From: an uncultured Candidatus Saccharibacteria bacterium
Lineage (GTDB): Bacteria > Patescibacteriota > Saccharimonadia > Saccharimonadales > Saccharimonadaceae
Direction: 5' to 3'
Length of the DNA stretch: 45,964 nt
Assembly: GCA_938042055.1 (NCBI GenBank)
Contig: CALIRX010000007.1
Coordinates: 1 to 45,964, forward strand
Part shown: positions 1 through 9,408 of the stretch, piece after piece
Layout: each line of letters starts with the position of its first letter
Numbering within the stretch: the first letter of the stretch is position 1
Translations under genes and position numbers: made by a program
Notes under the pieces: generated by a model
What the model was told of the DNA's origin: nothing
Database searches by the model: none
What the model saw: only the letters and a program-made list of their open reading frames with translations

Positions 1-761
1 CAGCGGGTCTGATCAAGAACAACGCTCAACGCCAACAGCACAGTGAATTTGCAGAACAATTGATAAACAGCAAGGAACTTCGAGAAAAAGCTGGCGGTCA
101 CGTATTCAAGGATAAGAACGGTAAATTAATCGGAGCAGACGCGGCACTGGCGTCAGCTATAGCAACCAGCCGTAGCGAATATGCCAAGTCAGTCGATGAG
201 GCTCGTCAAATCATAGAACACTACGGACTAAGCTCGGAGCAAAGACAAGATTTAGCTTTAGGTAGAAAAACCATACCTCTTCCTGGCGGAGTAATATTGG
301 GTGGAGACAGTATATTTGTACGTGAAGCCTCAATCAAAGAACAGGTTAAATATGGCACTGCGGCAGAAGTAGCTGAACTTCTTAGCGAATTACCACTTGA
401 ATTCCGCTCCGTCTTAGCTTCATCGTTAGCGGAATCTGGCATAAAGAACAGAGCATCCTTCATGGGTGGTAAGCTTATCGATGATGTGGGTAAGGGAGAG
501 ATTAGAAATAGAGGTGACCTCATGAACTACTTCGCTGAATGGCTACAGGGTGGTAAATACAAGTCTGAAACCTTAGCGTCTACGGATGCTGATGCCGTTA
601 AGTTGTTAATAGAGGCTGTAAATACCACTTCTGTTATTACAGACAAGAAACGTCAAGATATCAAGGATGTTATCAATACAATTCTTACCGACAGGAGATT
701 ATCTGCAAACGTAACAGATGCCGCCAAAGAACAATTTGAGATTTTCCGCAACATGTTATAA
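1..761 (+). CDS. Unknown protein of the secretion operon, 5' end outside the window
   Basis: The reading frame is open from the first bases (frame starting at base 3) to the TAA at 759-761, so this is the C-terminal 252 or so residues of a longer protein; the TTG at base 60 is internal and not a credible start. The visible part is hydrophilic, rich in Ala, Glu and Lys, with no transmembrane segment and no motif I recognise. It reads like a cytoplasmic helical tail. Its place just ahead of a PrgI gene would suit the soluble C-terminal tail of a VirB6/TrbL-like polytopic channel protein, but that is inference from gene order only. A 29-base gap with a -10 box separates it from the next gene. 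Confidence 0.75.
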   Translation, partial: AGLIKNNAQRQQHSEFAEQLINSKELREKAGGHVFKDKNGKLIGADAALASAIATSRSEYAKSVDEARQIIEHYGLSSEQRQDLALGRKTIPLPGGVILGGDSIFVREASIKEQVKYGTAAEVAELLSELPLEFRSVLASSLAESGIKNRASFMGGKLIDDVGKGEIRNRGDLMNYFAEWLQGGKYKSETLASTDADAVKLLIEAVNTTSVITDKKRQDIKDVINTILTDRRLSANVTDAAKEQFEIFRNML

Positions 762-775
762 TCTCCATATTTTGA

Positions 776-790
776 TATAATATAAGCAGT
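776..790 (+). promoter_or_regulatory. -10 box close to the PrgI gene start
   Basis: TATAAT lies at 776-781, nine bases before the ATG at 791, and no Shine-Dalgarno sequence lies between. A transcript starting about seven bases after the box would have a leader of only two or three bases. It may be an internal promoter for the secretion operon. No good -35 was identified. Confidence 0.45.
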
Positions 791-1693
791 ATGTCGGTGT
801 ATAAAGTTCCTCAAGATGTCGAGGCGGAGGACAAACTGCTCGGGCCGTTTAGTTTCCGACAGTTTGTATTCTTAATTATAGCTGTTATCGGAATCGCTAT
901 TGCGTACGGTTTGAGTACAATTTTACTACCTTTGGCAATAATTCCTGTGCCGATAATTATATTCTTTGGAGCGCTGGCTTTACCTCTTAAAAAAGATCAG
1001 CCAATGGAAGTTTATTTGGCAGCAGTTATTTCTTTTATGCTAAAACCAAAAAAGCGTCTATGGCAACCTGATGGAATTGAAAGGTTAGTAGAAGTTATCG
1101 CGCCAAAAGTCGAGGAGAAGAATTACGGAAATAACTATGACCAAGCTGAAGTTCAGAGAAGATTATCGTATTTGGCAAATCTGGTAGATAGTCAAGGTTG
1201 GTCGATTCGTGGCGTTAATAATCCGAATAGTTCAATGCGTGCTGATTTATTTAACGAAGGGCAAGCAGCTAACGATATATTGGATGAAAATAGCACTACG
1301 GCGCAGAATATCAATCACTTAATAAATCAGTCAGATGTTCGTAGACGACAAGAAGTTATTCAAAAGATGCAAACAGGGCAATCTGCTACGCCACCTCCTA
1401 CGCAAACACCTCAACCAGATAATCCTACTCCAGCCACACCACTACAAATGAATCCGTACCCAACGATGCGTCAATCTGTATTAAATCCTGTGTCCGAACG
1501 ACCTGCCGCGAGCGCTCCAGCTCAAACTCAGCCGACAACCACGCCGCAAGCTAGCGTAAACGAGGTGCCACCTGCTATAATAGAACTGGCAAATAACCGC
1601 GACCTCTCGATTGAAACGATTGCGCGTGAGGCAAATCGAATTCAGCAAGAAAATAAATTATCAGATGAGGAAGTGGTGATTTCACTACGTTAG
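791..1693 (+). CDS. PrgI family membrane protein of a type IV secretion-like system
   Basis: A 300-residue protein. The N-terminal 95 residues match the PrgI family pattern: a short cytoplasmic start (VPQDVEAEDKLLGPFSFRQF), two adjacent hydrophobic segments at about 22-45 and 46-66, then a KPKKRLWQPDG-type basic stretch near 85-95. PrgI proteins sit beside VirB4 ATPases in Gram-positive and Patescibacteria conjugation-like loci and are thought to occupy the VirB3 position in the inner membrane. Here the family core is followed by about 200 extra residues, including a Pro/Thr/Gln-rich linker at about 198-260 and a short helical end. The next ORF begins immediately after the stop, and the genes run in VirB3-VirB4 order. 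Family assignment is firm; the role of the long tail is unknown. Confidence 0.82.
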   Translation: MSVYKVPQDVEAEDKLLGPFSFRQFVFLIIAVIGIAIAYGLSTILLPLAIIPVPIIIFFGALALPLKKDQPMEVYLAAVISFMLKPKKRLWQPDGIERLVEVIAPKVEEKNYGNNYDQAEVQRRLSYLANLVDSQGWSIRGVNNPNSSMRADLFNEGQAANDILDENSTTAQNINHLINQSDVRRRQEVIQKMQTGQSATPPPTQTPQPDNPTPATPLQMNPYPTMRQSVLNPVSERPAASAPAQTQPTTTPQASVNEVPPAIIELANNRDLSIETIAREANRIQQENKLSDEEVVISLR

Positions 1694-1702
1694 GTGGGGT
1701 TT

Positions 1703-2578
1703 ATGCAACCAGAGTTACAAAATCAACAATCTTATCAGCAGGTTCCGCAAACCAATGCGGCTCTTCCTAATGTCCCTCAGCAATCATCAGGGGCAATTGG
1801 TTCGGGACCAAATCCAACTGCGCCGTCCCCAGATAAAACTCCTGATGACAAGAAGCAAAAAGGACCAATCAGCACCCAGAATACGCTGCTTTTCTCTGAG
1901 ATGCGCGAAAATATGATCATTATGAGCGACGGCAGTTTTCGGGCGGTAGTGGAATGTGAATCAATCAACTTTGATCTGATGAGTTCACGCGAAAGAGAGG
2001 GAATTGAGTTCAGCTATCAAAACTTCATCAACTCTCTATATTTCCCAATTCAAGTTCTTATCCGTTCACGCCGCGTGGATATTGGTCCGTACCTGGACAG
2101 ATTAGCTGAAATTCGCCGCAATCAAGACAATATGCTCCTCAACGTTCTAATGGACGATTATATGGATTTCATTGATATTCTGGCGCAAGAAGCAAACATT
2201 ATGGATAAGAGTTTTTATGTTGTCGTTCCATATTATCCAGCTGGCGAGGAAAATGCCTTCAAGCAGCAAACTAAGGGACTATTCAATAGCTTCTTTAGCG
2301 GAAAAAAAGAGGCAACCGTAACAAAAATCGACCAAGTTACTTACACTAAAGCCAAAGATGAAATTAAAAACCGCGTTGATTCGGTTATGAACGGACTATT
2401 CCAAATGGGCGTAAAAAGCTGGCAATTAAATACCCGACAACTGGGCGAGTTGTTCTACACTTCATATAATCCCGACACGTCGTCACGCGAATCGCTAGAA
2501 GGAATTGACCCAAGCGAGCTTACGACCACTTACGTAACTAAGGGAACTGGTCCGTCACCGAGAGGAGGAAGGTCATAA
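1703..2578 (+). CDS. VirB4 N-terminal (TraC-like) domain as a separate protein
   Basis: The ATG at 1703 is preferred over the GTG at 1694 because AGGTGGGG at 1692-1699 is then a Shine-Dalgarno sequence at usual spacing; this gives 291 residues. The first 50 or so residues are Gln/Pro/Ser-rich and probably disordered. The rest (from NTLLFSEMRENMIIMSDGSF) is a folded alpha/beta domain without Walker motifs. It resembles the N-terminal domain of VirB4/TraC ATPases, which contacts the membrane complex. The stop overlaps the next start by one base (TAATG at 2576-2580), implying translational coupling to the ATPase half. I infer that a canonical VirB4 is split into two polypeptides here. Alternatively it is a dedicated adaptor that only looks like the domain. 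Confidence 0.65.
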   Translation: MQPELQNQQSYQQVPQTNAALPNVPQQSSGAIGSGPNPTAPSPDKTPDDKKQKGPISTQNTLLFSEMRENMIIMSDGSFRAVVECESINFDLMSSREREGIEFSYQNFINSLYFPIQVLIRSRRVDIGPYLDRLAEIRRNQDNMLLNVLMDDYMDFIDILAQEANIMDKSFYVVVPYYPAGEENAFKQQTKGLFNSFFSGKKEATVTKIDQVTYTKAKDEIKNRVDSVMNGLFQMGVKSWQLNTRQLGELFYTSYNPDTSSRESLEGIDPSELTTTYVTKGTGPSPRGGRS

Positions 2579-4437
2579 TGGCAAAGAAGAAATTAGATGC
2601 CGTTGATATTGCTGCTCAACAACGAGCAAGGGAGCAAGCCGAAGTCGAACAGGCCTTCTTAACTGGTGTTCGAACTTTGCGTGATTTTATTGCGCCAAGT
2701 AGTATTGAGCTTCATTCCGACCATTTCCGACTTGGCTCAAAATATGGCCGCACGATGTATGTTTACGGCTATCCTCGCCAAATCTACACCGGCTGGCTTA
2801 GCTCAATTATTAACATCGATGAAGTGCTGGATATTAGTATGTTTATTTATCCAGTCGATACGCAAATTGTCCTGAATAACCTGCGTAAAAAAGTTACCCA
2901 GCTGGAAGCAACCATGAATATAAACATGGAAAAGGGAAAGGTGCGCGATCCAGGCTTGGAGGCGGCTTTGCAAGACGCTGAAGAATTGCGCGATCAATTG
3001 CAGATTGGCGCCGAAAAGTTCTTCCGCTACGGCTTATATATCACGCTTTACGCCGACAGCTTGGACGAACTAAACTTCATCCAACATAAAATTGAAACTA
3101 TTTTTGGTCAGCAATTGGTGTTCTCAAAAGTGGCTTCCAGCCAGCAGGAACAAGGATTGAATAGCTCTATTCCACAATTGACCGATGAACTACAGATTCG
3201 CCGCAACATGAATACTGGCGCAATTTCAACCAGCTTCCCATTCACTTCAGCCGATTTGACGGACAATAAAGGTGTGCTTTACGGAATTAATATGCATAAT
3301 AATGGTTTGGTGATTTTTGACAGATTCTCTCTGGAAAACGCCAATATGGTAGTGTTCGCTAAGTCTGGTGCCGGTAAATCATTTACCGTTAAATTGGAAG
3401 CTTTGAGAAGTATGATGGTCGGGGCTGATATTGTGATTATTGACCCAGAAAATGAGTACCAGAAACTATGCGACGCAGTTGGTGGCAGTTATATTCGATT
3501 GAGTTTAAGTAGCGACACGAGAATTAATCCGTTCGATTTGCCGCGTGTGATTGATACTGATGAGGCAGATGACGCACTGCGAGCTAACTTGGTTACGTTA
3601 CACGGACTACTCAGGCAAATGCTGGGCGGCGCAGGAGTAGGAGCCGGCGGGCAAGTCGTAGCAGGATTATCACCAGCGGAAGAAGCTGATATTGATCAAG
3701 CGTTAATCGACACCTACGCGCGCGTTGGCATTACTTCAGACCCATTGACGCACAATTCTACACCACCGACAATTTCCGACCTATACGACACCTTACTTCA
3801 CATGGGCGGGACTGGTCCAAGTCTGGCTCAGCGACTTCGCAAATTTACCTCTGGAACGTTTGCTGGAATATTCTCACAACAGAGTAACATTGATATTAAT
3901 AATAATATGGTCGTCTTTAACATTCGCGACTTGGAAGATGAACTTCGACCGACGGCGATGTATATTGTTCTGAACCACATCTGGAACATTACGCGTACCG
4001 ATCAGAGGAAACGTATGCTGATTGTTGACGAGGCTTGGCAATTGATGAAATATGACGATTCTGCCAATTTCTTATTCTCATTAGCCAAGCGCGCCCGCAA
4101 ATATCAATTAGGACTAACGACAATCACGCAGGACGTGGAAGACTTCGTCGGAAGCAAAATGGGGCGAGCAATCGTTTCCAACTCCTCAATGCAGCTACTT
4201 TTGAAACAGTCCGCCAGCGCCGTTGATGTTTTAGCGCAAGTGTTCAAATTGACAGATGAAGAGCAGAAGCGACTAGCCAATTTCCCAGTTGGGCAAGGAT
4301 TATTCTTTGCTGGACAAAATCACGTTCACATCCAGATTCAGGCTAGTGATACCGAGTATAATTTGATCAATACAAATCCCGTATCACAACAAATAAAACC
4401 GTCAGATTCACCGATCGGCGGCTACGGAGCGGTGTAG
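2578..4437 (+). CDS. virB4: VirB4-like secretion ATPase
   Basis: A 619-residue protein with a clear Walker A (KSGAGKSFT, GAGKS at about 264-268), a DPENEY segment just after it (about 289-294) typical of VirB4/TraC ATPases, and a Walker B at about 480-487 with the acidic pair D484-E485 (IVDEAW). It should be the cytoplasmic hexameric ATPase that powers type IV secretion or pilus assembly. The start is set by GAGGAGGAAGG just upstream and by the one-base overlap with the preceding N-terminal-domain gene. The usual long VirB4 N-terminal region is partly supplied by that separate gene. VirB4-type membership is strong; the substrate is unknown. Confidence 0.9.
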   Translation: MAKKKLDAVDIAAQQRAREQAEVEQAFLTGVRTLRDFIAPSSIELHSDHFRLGSKYGRTMYVYGYPRQIYTGWLSSIINIDEVLDISMFIYPVDTQIVLNNLRKKVTQLEATMNINMEKGKVRDPGLEAALQDAEELRDQLQIGAEKFFRYGLYITLYADSLDELNFIQHKIETIFGQQLVFSKVASSQQEQGLNSSIPQLTDELQIRRNMNTGAISTSFPFTSADLTDNKGVLYGINMHNNGLVIFDRFSLENANMVVFAKSGAGKSFTVKLEALRSMMVGADIVIIDPENEYQKLCDAVGGSYIRLSLSSDTRINPFDLPRVIDTDEADDALRANLVTLHGLLRQMLGGAGVGAGGQVVAGLSPAEEADIDQALIDTYARVGITSDPLTHNSTPPTISDLYDTLLHMGGTGPSLAQRLRKFTSGTFAGIFSQQSNIDINNNMVVFNIRDLEDELRPTAMYIVLNHIWNITRTDQRKRMLIVDEAWQLMKYDDSANFLFSLAKRARKYQLGLTTITQDVEDFVGSKMGRAIVSNSSMQLLLKQSASAVDVLAQVFKLTDEEQKRLANFPVGQGLFFAGQNHVHIQIQASDTEYNLINTNPVSQQIKPSDSPIGGYGAV

Positions 4438-4454
4438 AAAAATAGCGAGAAAAT

Positions 4455-7400
4455 ATGGCACGAGTTGATTACACGACGGATTCCGAAACTGACAGCAGAT
4501 TAAATCCTGCTGAGCAGGCTAAGTTTGATCAAATCTCGGCTGGTTATGACAGTGGGTCAGAGCTAAGTGATCGCGAAAAAGATGCCATAAACGACCTTGA
4601 ATCTCAGTTTGATAATAAAGATTCGGACTTGAATCCTAATCAAAACGATTCCGCCAGCGCTGCCGTTAATAACCAAGAATCTTCCGTTCCAGGCAACGGT
4701 TTTTATCAGCCATCTAATGACAAAAAACGAAACAATTTAAAATCTACTCTAAAGCTTGCGAAAAAAAGTAGAGGCATAATAGCTATAGTTGGCATTCTAC
4801 TTTCCTTAGCAGCCACTTTTTCAGCTCTTCTGCCATTAAAATTAAATTCTCTACTGGACAATATAGACCAACAGATAGGAAGTGTTGCTCATTATTCAGT
4901 AGAAGAGCGCTTACAATACATAACTACACGCTGGTTGGCTATGAGAGTCATGAAAGAAGCCTATCCGGGAGATGAACACCTAGTTTTTTGTAAAGGCGGT
5001 GGCATAATATGTTCACTCACTTCAACAAAATATTCCGCTTGGTTTGAGAGAATGCTTGACGCTGAATTTAAAAAAGAAGGTCGCAATGTAAGAGTAGTTA
5101 TAAATTCCCATGGGCGTTCGGGGTTAGGAGGCAAGGCTTCTCATTTCACTATCAAAAACGTTAACAAAGACCCCGCTAGTGTAATGAAAGGCATAGAAAA
5201 AGAGGTTGGCCATAAGGAAATAAGGAAAAGAATTAAGAATGATATAAAACGAGTGCACGGTCGTAATTATTTAATGCGCTTTATATCCAAACGTATTCTA
5301 TATAATAAATATGGCGTAAAATCGTTTAATATTATACCCGAAAAACATGTTAGAGCATGGAAAGATTTTAAAGCGAAAATTAAATCCGAATTCGCTTCTC
5401 GTGCCATCGCAAAAATATCACCAAAACTTGCCGCCGTCTTATCGTGTATTAATGGTAGAGATGCCTTAGGTTGTGCAGAAACGCTCGATAAGCTTAAAAC
5501 CAAACTAGATGGAGATGTAGAAAAAAAAGAGAATGCCCTTAAGGAAAAACCCGACGATCCTAAAGCAAAATTGGATTACGAAGCCGCTAAATCCAACAAA
5601 AATACTTTTAGTAAATTTACCGATAATCTAGCTAATGGCGACGGTCTTATTGCAAAAATAATAAACAAAGAGCTAATGAAAAAATTCACAACTGCTTCAG
5701 CTATCGTAGGCATGATTGATATGGCTGCTGGCTTCATAGGTGCTCTAGACTCGGGTACTCTTGAAGTTATAGGACGAGCTCAAGTCGCCCAAACCTACGC
5801 CTCTTTCGCTTACGATGAAGGTATTAGTCCAGTTGTAGTAAATGATATGATGAAAACTGGAGACTTACAAGATATTCGATATTTAGAGCTTGCGACAAGC
5901 TTATTTGACGGAGCAGAATCATCACCACTGTACAGTGAAATTCAGGCTGGTGGAATCACATCATCTATACTCCCAATCCTATCTGGCAACAGTGTATCTG
6001 CATCTGGCGGAATACGAACTAAATGTACTGTTGACGGCAAAGAGAAGGTTGTTACATTAGATCCAGGCGAACTTGTTTGTCCTGAAAAGAAAGTTGTCCA
6101 GGATTATACAGCATTTACCAAAAATCCAGCATGGCAAACACTAGCCGCAGTAGCTAACTTTTGGAATAATTCTATAGGAGCTGTAATTGACGTAGCTCAG
6201 GATATAGCATCCCAAATAACGGAACCTATTGTAAACTTTGTAACTCAATTACCTGGAATTAAACAGGTAATGGACTTTTCACAGGACATAATGGGCACCT
6301 TAGTGCAATGGGCAATTAGTTACATATTTAATATTCCAAACGTTGGTATTGATGCTCCAGGAAACAATAATTACGAAGGTTTGGTTGGCGCACAGATGGT
6401 CTCAACGGCGGATAGTCTAGAAAACGGCAAAACAGAGTCTGGATCTGGTATCGGTGGTAAATTATTGAGCGATAATGAATTGGCGATGATAGCAACGAAA
6501 ACAGAGCAAGAAGATAAAGAAGAGTTTGAGCAGCAGCCGATGCTAGCAAAGATATTTGATCCAAACTTAAGAAATTCAGTAGCAAATCAAATGCTTGCTA
6601 TAATGCCAATCGGTAAAAAATCTGCAATTAACTTCTTAGCGAAGACACCAGCCTTATTATTGTCGCCATTAATGCCGAACAATCGAGCTTCAGCTGCTAC
6701 TAATAGATTAGCCGTCATGAAATCTATGGGAATACCTTGGTATGGGTATACAGATCCTGAAGTACTAAATGCCGACCCAAACAAATATAATACAGAAACC
6801 TGTAAGACGTATGATGAAACTCGAAAAAAAAGCCTGGAAAGAGATAGAAGTACAGGATATGTCGTTCCTGTTTACAAAACCTCCGATCCTTGTGCCTTAG
6901 AGGAAGTAGTGGCTGGTATATTAGCGGAGCGTGCGGGCGATACTGAAAGTAAATACTATATCAAAGACCCTGGCGGCGGTAGTGGTAGTTCAAAGTCTTC
7001 ATCTTCAACCGGCGAAGCCGTCGGAGAACCTGAATTAGAAGAAGCTCAGCAGACAGGATGGGGAGGTTATGAAAATGGTAAAATTCCAGATTCAGATTTA
7101 CAAGCTCTATCATTCTCACCAGACAACAAGATGAACAAGAAAGCAGCTACAGCCATGGAAGAAATGAATAAAGCATACAAAGCCGATAATGGGTCCGACC
7201 TAATTATAAATGATGCCTATCGAGAATATGATAGACAAGTTAAACTTCGTGAACAATTAGGTAGCACCGCAGGCGTTCCAGGTACATCAAAACACGGTTG
7301 GGGTCTTGCTGCAGACATTGAAGTTGGTCCATTTGGATCTTCTACATATAATTGGCTAAAGGCTAACGCTCATAAATACGGTTATGTGCATCCTGCTTGG

Positions 7401-7460
7401 GCTGAACCAGATGGAAGAAATCCCGAACAGTGGCACTGGGAGTATGCAAGGAAGGTTTAA
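4455..7460 (+). CDS. Large membrane protein ending in a VanY-type M15 peptidase
   Basis: A 1001-residue protein. Residues 1-105 are acidic and polar, a strong hydrophobic segment lies at about 108-130, and more hydrophobic or amphipathic stretches occur near 410-435 and in the 560-640 region. The last 120 residues are a D-alanyl-D-alanine carboxypeptidase domain of peptidase family M15: zinc ligands H947 and D954 in SKHGWGLAAD and H994 in QWHWEY. A Gly/Ser linker precedes it. M15 enzymes cleave D-Ala-containing peptidoglycan stem peptides. Fusing one to a long membrane protein inside a VirB4 operon suggests a wall-modifying component of the secretion machine, with the peptidase exposed outside. 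Family is certain for the C-terminus; the central 700 residues are not recognised. The upstream Shine-Dalgarno sequence is weak. Confidence 0.8.
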   Translation: MARVDYTTDSETDSRLNPAEQAKFDQISAGYDSGSELSDREKDAINDLESQFDNKDSDLNPNQNDSASAAVNNQESSVPGNGFYQPSNDKKRNNLKSTLKLAKKSRGIIAIVGILLSLAATFSALLPLKLNSLLDNIDQQIGSVAHYSVEERLQYITTRWLAMRVMKEAYPGDEHLVFCKGGGIICSLTSTKYSAWFERMLDAEFKKEGRNVRVVINSHGRSGLGGKASHFTIKNVNKDPASVMKGIEKEVGHKEIRKRIKNDIKRVHGRNYLMRFISKRILYNKYGVKSFNIIPEKHVRAWKDFKAKIKSEFASRAIAKISPKLAAVLSCINGRDALGCAETLDKLKTKLDGDVEKKENALKEKPDDPKAKLDYEAAKSNKNTFSKFTDNLANGDGLIAKIINKELMKKFTTASAIVGMIDMAAGFIGALDSGTLEVIGRAQVAQTYASFAYDEGISPVVVNDMMKTGDLQDIRYLELATSLFDGAESSPLYSEIQAGGITSSILPILSGNSVSASGGIRTKCTVDGKEKVVTLDPGELVCPEKKVVQDYTAFTKNPAWQTLAAVANFWNNSIGAVIDVAQDIASQITEPIVNFVTQLPGIKQVMDFSQDIMGTLVQWAISYIFNIPNVGIDAPGNNNYEGLVGAQMVSTADSLENGKTESGSGIGGKLLSDNELAMIATKTEQEDKEEFEQQPMLAKIFDPNLRNSVANQMLAIMPIGKKSAINFLAKTPALLLSPLMPNNRASAATNRLAVMKSMGIPWYGYTDPEVLNADPNKYNTETCKTYDETRKKSLERDRSTGYVVPVYKTSDPCALEEVVAGILAERAGDTESKYYIKDPGGGSGSSKSSSSTGEAVGEPELEEAQQTGWGGYENGKIPDSDLQALSFSPDNKMNKKAATAMEEMNKAYKADNGSDLIINDAYREYDRQVKLREQLGSTAGVPGTSKHGWGLAADIEVGPFGSSTYNWLKANAHKYGYVHPAWAEPDGRNPEQWHWEYARKV

Positions 7461-7465
7461 TTAAA

Positions 7466-8680
7466 ATGAAAAAGTCTATTATATTTTCTATGATCGCAAT
7501 ATTATTGTTATCGCAAAACACCTCAGCTCTAACGGAGGCTGATTATCCTGCTCAAAATATACGATTATACAGTTCAAAAAGTTCTGCCTGTACCGAAGCA
7601 GCAGGTTCCGTGTCAGCCGAATTATCTAAAAACATCCCATCGGACTGGGGAAAGATTTTTTCTGCAGCAGCAGAAAAGAGTAACGTTAATCCTAACTTCC
7701 TGGCAGCATTATATCTAACAGAACAGGGTAATACTTGGAAACCATTAAATTCTCAATGGGCATATTCACCAGTCGGCGCTAGTGGTCCTATGCAATTTAT
7801 GCCGGGAACGTGGGCTAGTCATGCTCAAGACGGAGACGGCGACGGCAAGGCTGATATCATGAACCCTTACGATGCAGTTTTCGCAGCTGCAGATCTAATC
7901 AAAAGTATGGGTACCGACAAAAATACTCCATTAGGCGACATTGGCAGCCCATGGAAGCGGGAGCCTATGACAATTCTATATGCAGCGGGTGCTTACAACT
8001 GGGGTGGAGGTAATATTCAAAACCACACGTCTGACTCCAGCCCCTTAACTGATGCTCCAACAGAAACTCAAAACTATCTTAAAAATATCTACGAACTATT
8101 TAACAGCGACTTTACAAAATCAGGTCACCCGAACTACAAGGATCCGACATCTACAGGAGAAGGTGGTAGTGAAAATACCTCAACTAATGTGTCAAATTGC
8201 GCAAATAGTGGCGGCGTACATGCCGGAAGTATAGTAGAAACGGCAAAAGGACTGATAAATAAAGACAACCCAGGCACACCCTCACAGGCATATATAGATG
8301 CTCGTGCTAAATACAACCCTGAAGCCGGTGGCGATATGAATGACTGTGGAAAGTATGTATCTACTGTTATGCGTGCCAGTGGAGCTGACCCAGACTACCC
8401 ACCAGCAGGCACCAGCATCCAAAGAGATTATGTAATGAATTCATCAAAATATACCATCATAAATACTAAATCTCCTAGTGATCTTCAGCCTGGCGATATA
8501 TTAGTCTACAGCGGTTCGGGATCTTACGGGCACACAATGATATATATCGGAGATCAAGGAGATGGTAACGTTGCGGTAGAAGCATCACTTGGAGACCATC
8601 CGCCTAGGTATGCTAATATTGGTCGCGTTCAAACGCAGCTAGGATATTCAACTAATGTAGTAGCGAGGTTAAATAAATAA
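7466..8680 (+). CDS. Secreted peptidoglycan hydrolase: lytic transglycosylase plus NlpC/P60-like domain
   Basis: The ATG at 7466 gives MKKSIIFSMIAILLLS, a good signal peptide, so the longer frame overlapping the previous gene is not used. The mature part has two domains. Residues about 60-185 are a soluble lytic transglycosylase fold: likely catalytic E86 (YLTEQG), GPMQFMPGTW at 107-116, and AAGAYNWGGG near 173-182. Residues about 255-400 look like an NlpC/P60 or CHAP cysteine peptidase, with likely C294 (NDCGKYV) and H356 (GHTMIYIG). Together they could cut both glycan strands and stem peptides. In type IV systems the VirB1 position is held by such an enzyme, which opens the wall for the channel. 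Here the target may also be the host cell wall. 404 residues; it starts five bases after the M15 gene. Confidence 0.88.
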   Translation: MKKSIIFSMIAILLLSQNTSALTEADYPAQNIRLYSSKSSACTEAAGSVSAELSKNIPSDWGKIFSAAAEKSNVNPNFLAALYLTEQGNTWKPLNSQWAYSPVGASGPMQFMPGTWASHAQDGDGDGKADIMNPYDAVFAAADLIKSMGTDKNTPLGDIGSPWKREPMTILYAAGAYNWGGGNIQNHTSDSSPLTDAPTETQNYLKNIYELFNSDFTKSGHPNYKDPTSTGEGGSENTSTNVSNCANSGGVHAGSIVETAKGLINKDNPGTPSQAYIDARAKYNPEAGGDMNDCGKYVSTVMRASGADPDYPPAGTSIQRDYVMNSSKYTIINTKSPSDLQPGDILVYSGSGSYGHTMIYIGDQGDGNVAVEASLGDHPPRYANIGRVQTQLGYSTNVVARLNK

Positions 8681-8682
8681 TT

Positions 8683-9408
8683 ATGTTCAATATTTTTATG
8701 CAATTAGATCACAGAGTCAAAATAGCTATCGTCTCATTCGTAGGGTTATCCATCTCACTGATCATATACGCAGTTTATCTACTGCAATTCGATGCCACGA
8801 TATATGTATATTCCATACCTGATAATTTGACGATGTCTTATGGTGACGTAAAAAGCCAGCGAATTTCATCCAGGAAAGATATTAAAGTAAAACACGGCAA
8901 CCATAAATTTACTTTCTCAGCTAATGGATTTGAAAGTTATACTACAGAAATAAATATTAGCAAAAATGAGAAGAGAAACATCATATTCGCCTTAGAACCT
9001 ATTACAGATGAAGCTAAAAAAGAATACGCAAAAGACAAATACACTGATATCAAGGAGGGCATAGCTGGTAAAAAAGGTAAAGAAGCTACTCGTCAATTGG
9101 AAAATAAAAATCCTGCTATCAAATCTTTACCTATCCACGGCAGAGATTTCTATATATTTCCATGTGACAGATATCGATCTGGAGGAGATAAGACTATAGG
9201 AATATGTATAACAGTAACGGACTATTTTAACCGCTCTCAAATTGACGAGGCGTTTGCCAAGCTAAAAGAAAAGGGAATAAATCAAGAAGACTATGACATC
9301 AAAGTCAATAATCACATCTGGCCAACAGAGAAAGAGAAGTCTACAGGAGCTGCAGTTCAATGTAGAGGCTCGAATCCTGACTGGTGCTACACCTACAGAG
9401 ATATTTAG
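8683..9408 (+). CDS. Membrane-anchored PEGA-like domain protein
   Basis: A 241-residue protein beginning two bases after the hydrolase stop, thus in the same operon. One transmembrane helix lies at about 12-32, followed by a beta-rich stretch at about 38-105 (YVYSIPDNLTMSYGD ... KHGNHKFTFSANGFESY) that reads like a PEGA domain, a fold common in surface proteins. The C-terminal 130 residues hold four cysteines that could form disulfides outside the cell (CDRYRS, ICITVT, QCRGSN, WCYTYR). I do not recognise the C-terminal part. Its stop overlaps the convergent dnaN stop by four bases. Confidence 0.6.
   Translation: MFNIFMQLDHRVKIAIVSFVGLSISLIIYAVYLLQFDATIYVYSIPDNLTMSYGDVKSQRISSRKDIKVKHGNHKFTFSANGFESYTTEINISKNEKRNIIFALEPITDEAKKEYAKDKYTDIKEGIAGKKGKEATRQLENKNPAIKSLPIHGRDFYIFPCDRYRSGGDKTIGICITVTDYFNRSQIDEAFAKLKEKGINQEDYDIKVNNHIWPTEKEKSTGAAVQCRGSNPDWCYTYRDI

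Noticed and set aside
60..761. TTG start at base 60 for the first gene
   Set aside because: The frame is open to the window edge, so the gene is cut by the window; no Shine-Dalgarno sequence stands before the TTG.
7430..7465. Longer start for the secreted hydrolase overlapping the M15 gene
   Set aside because: It would put 12 polar residues in front of a clean signal peptide; the ATG at 7466 gives a normal secreted protein.
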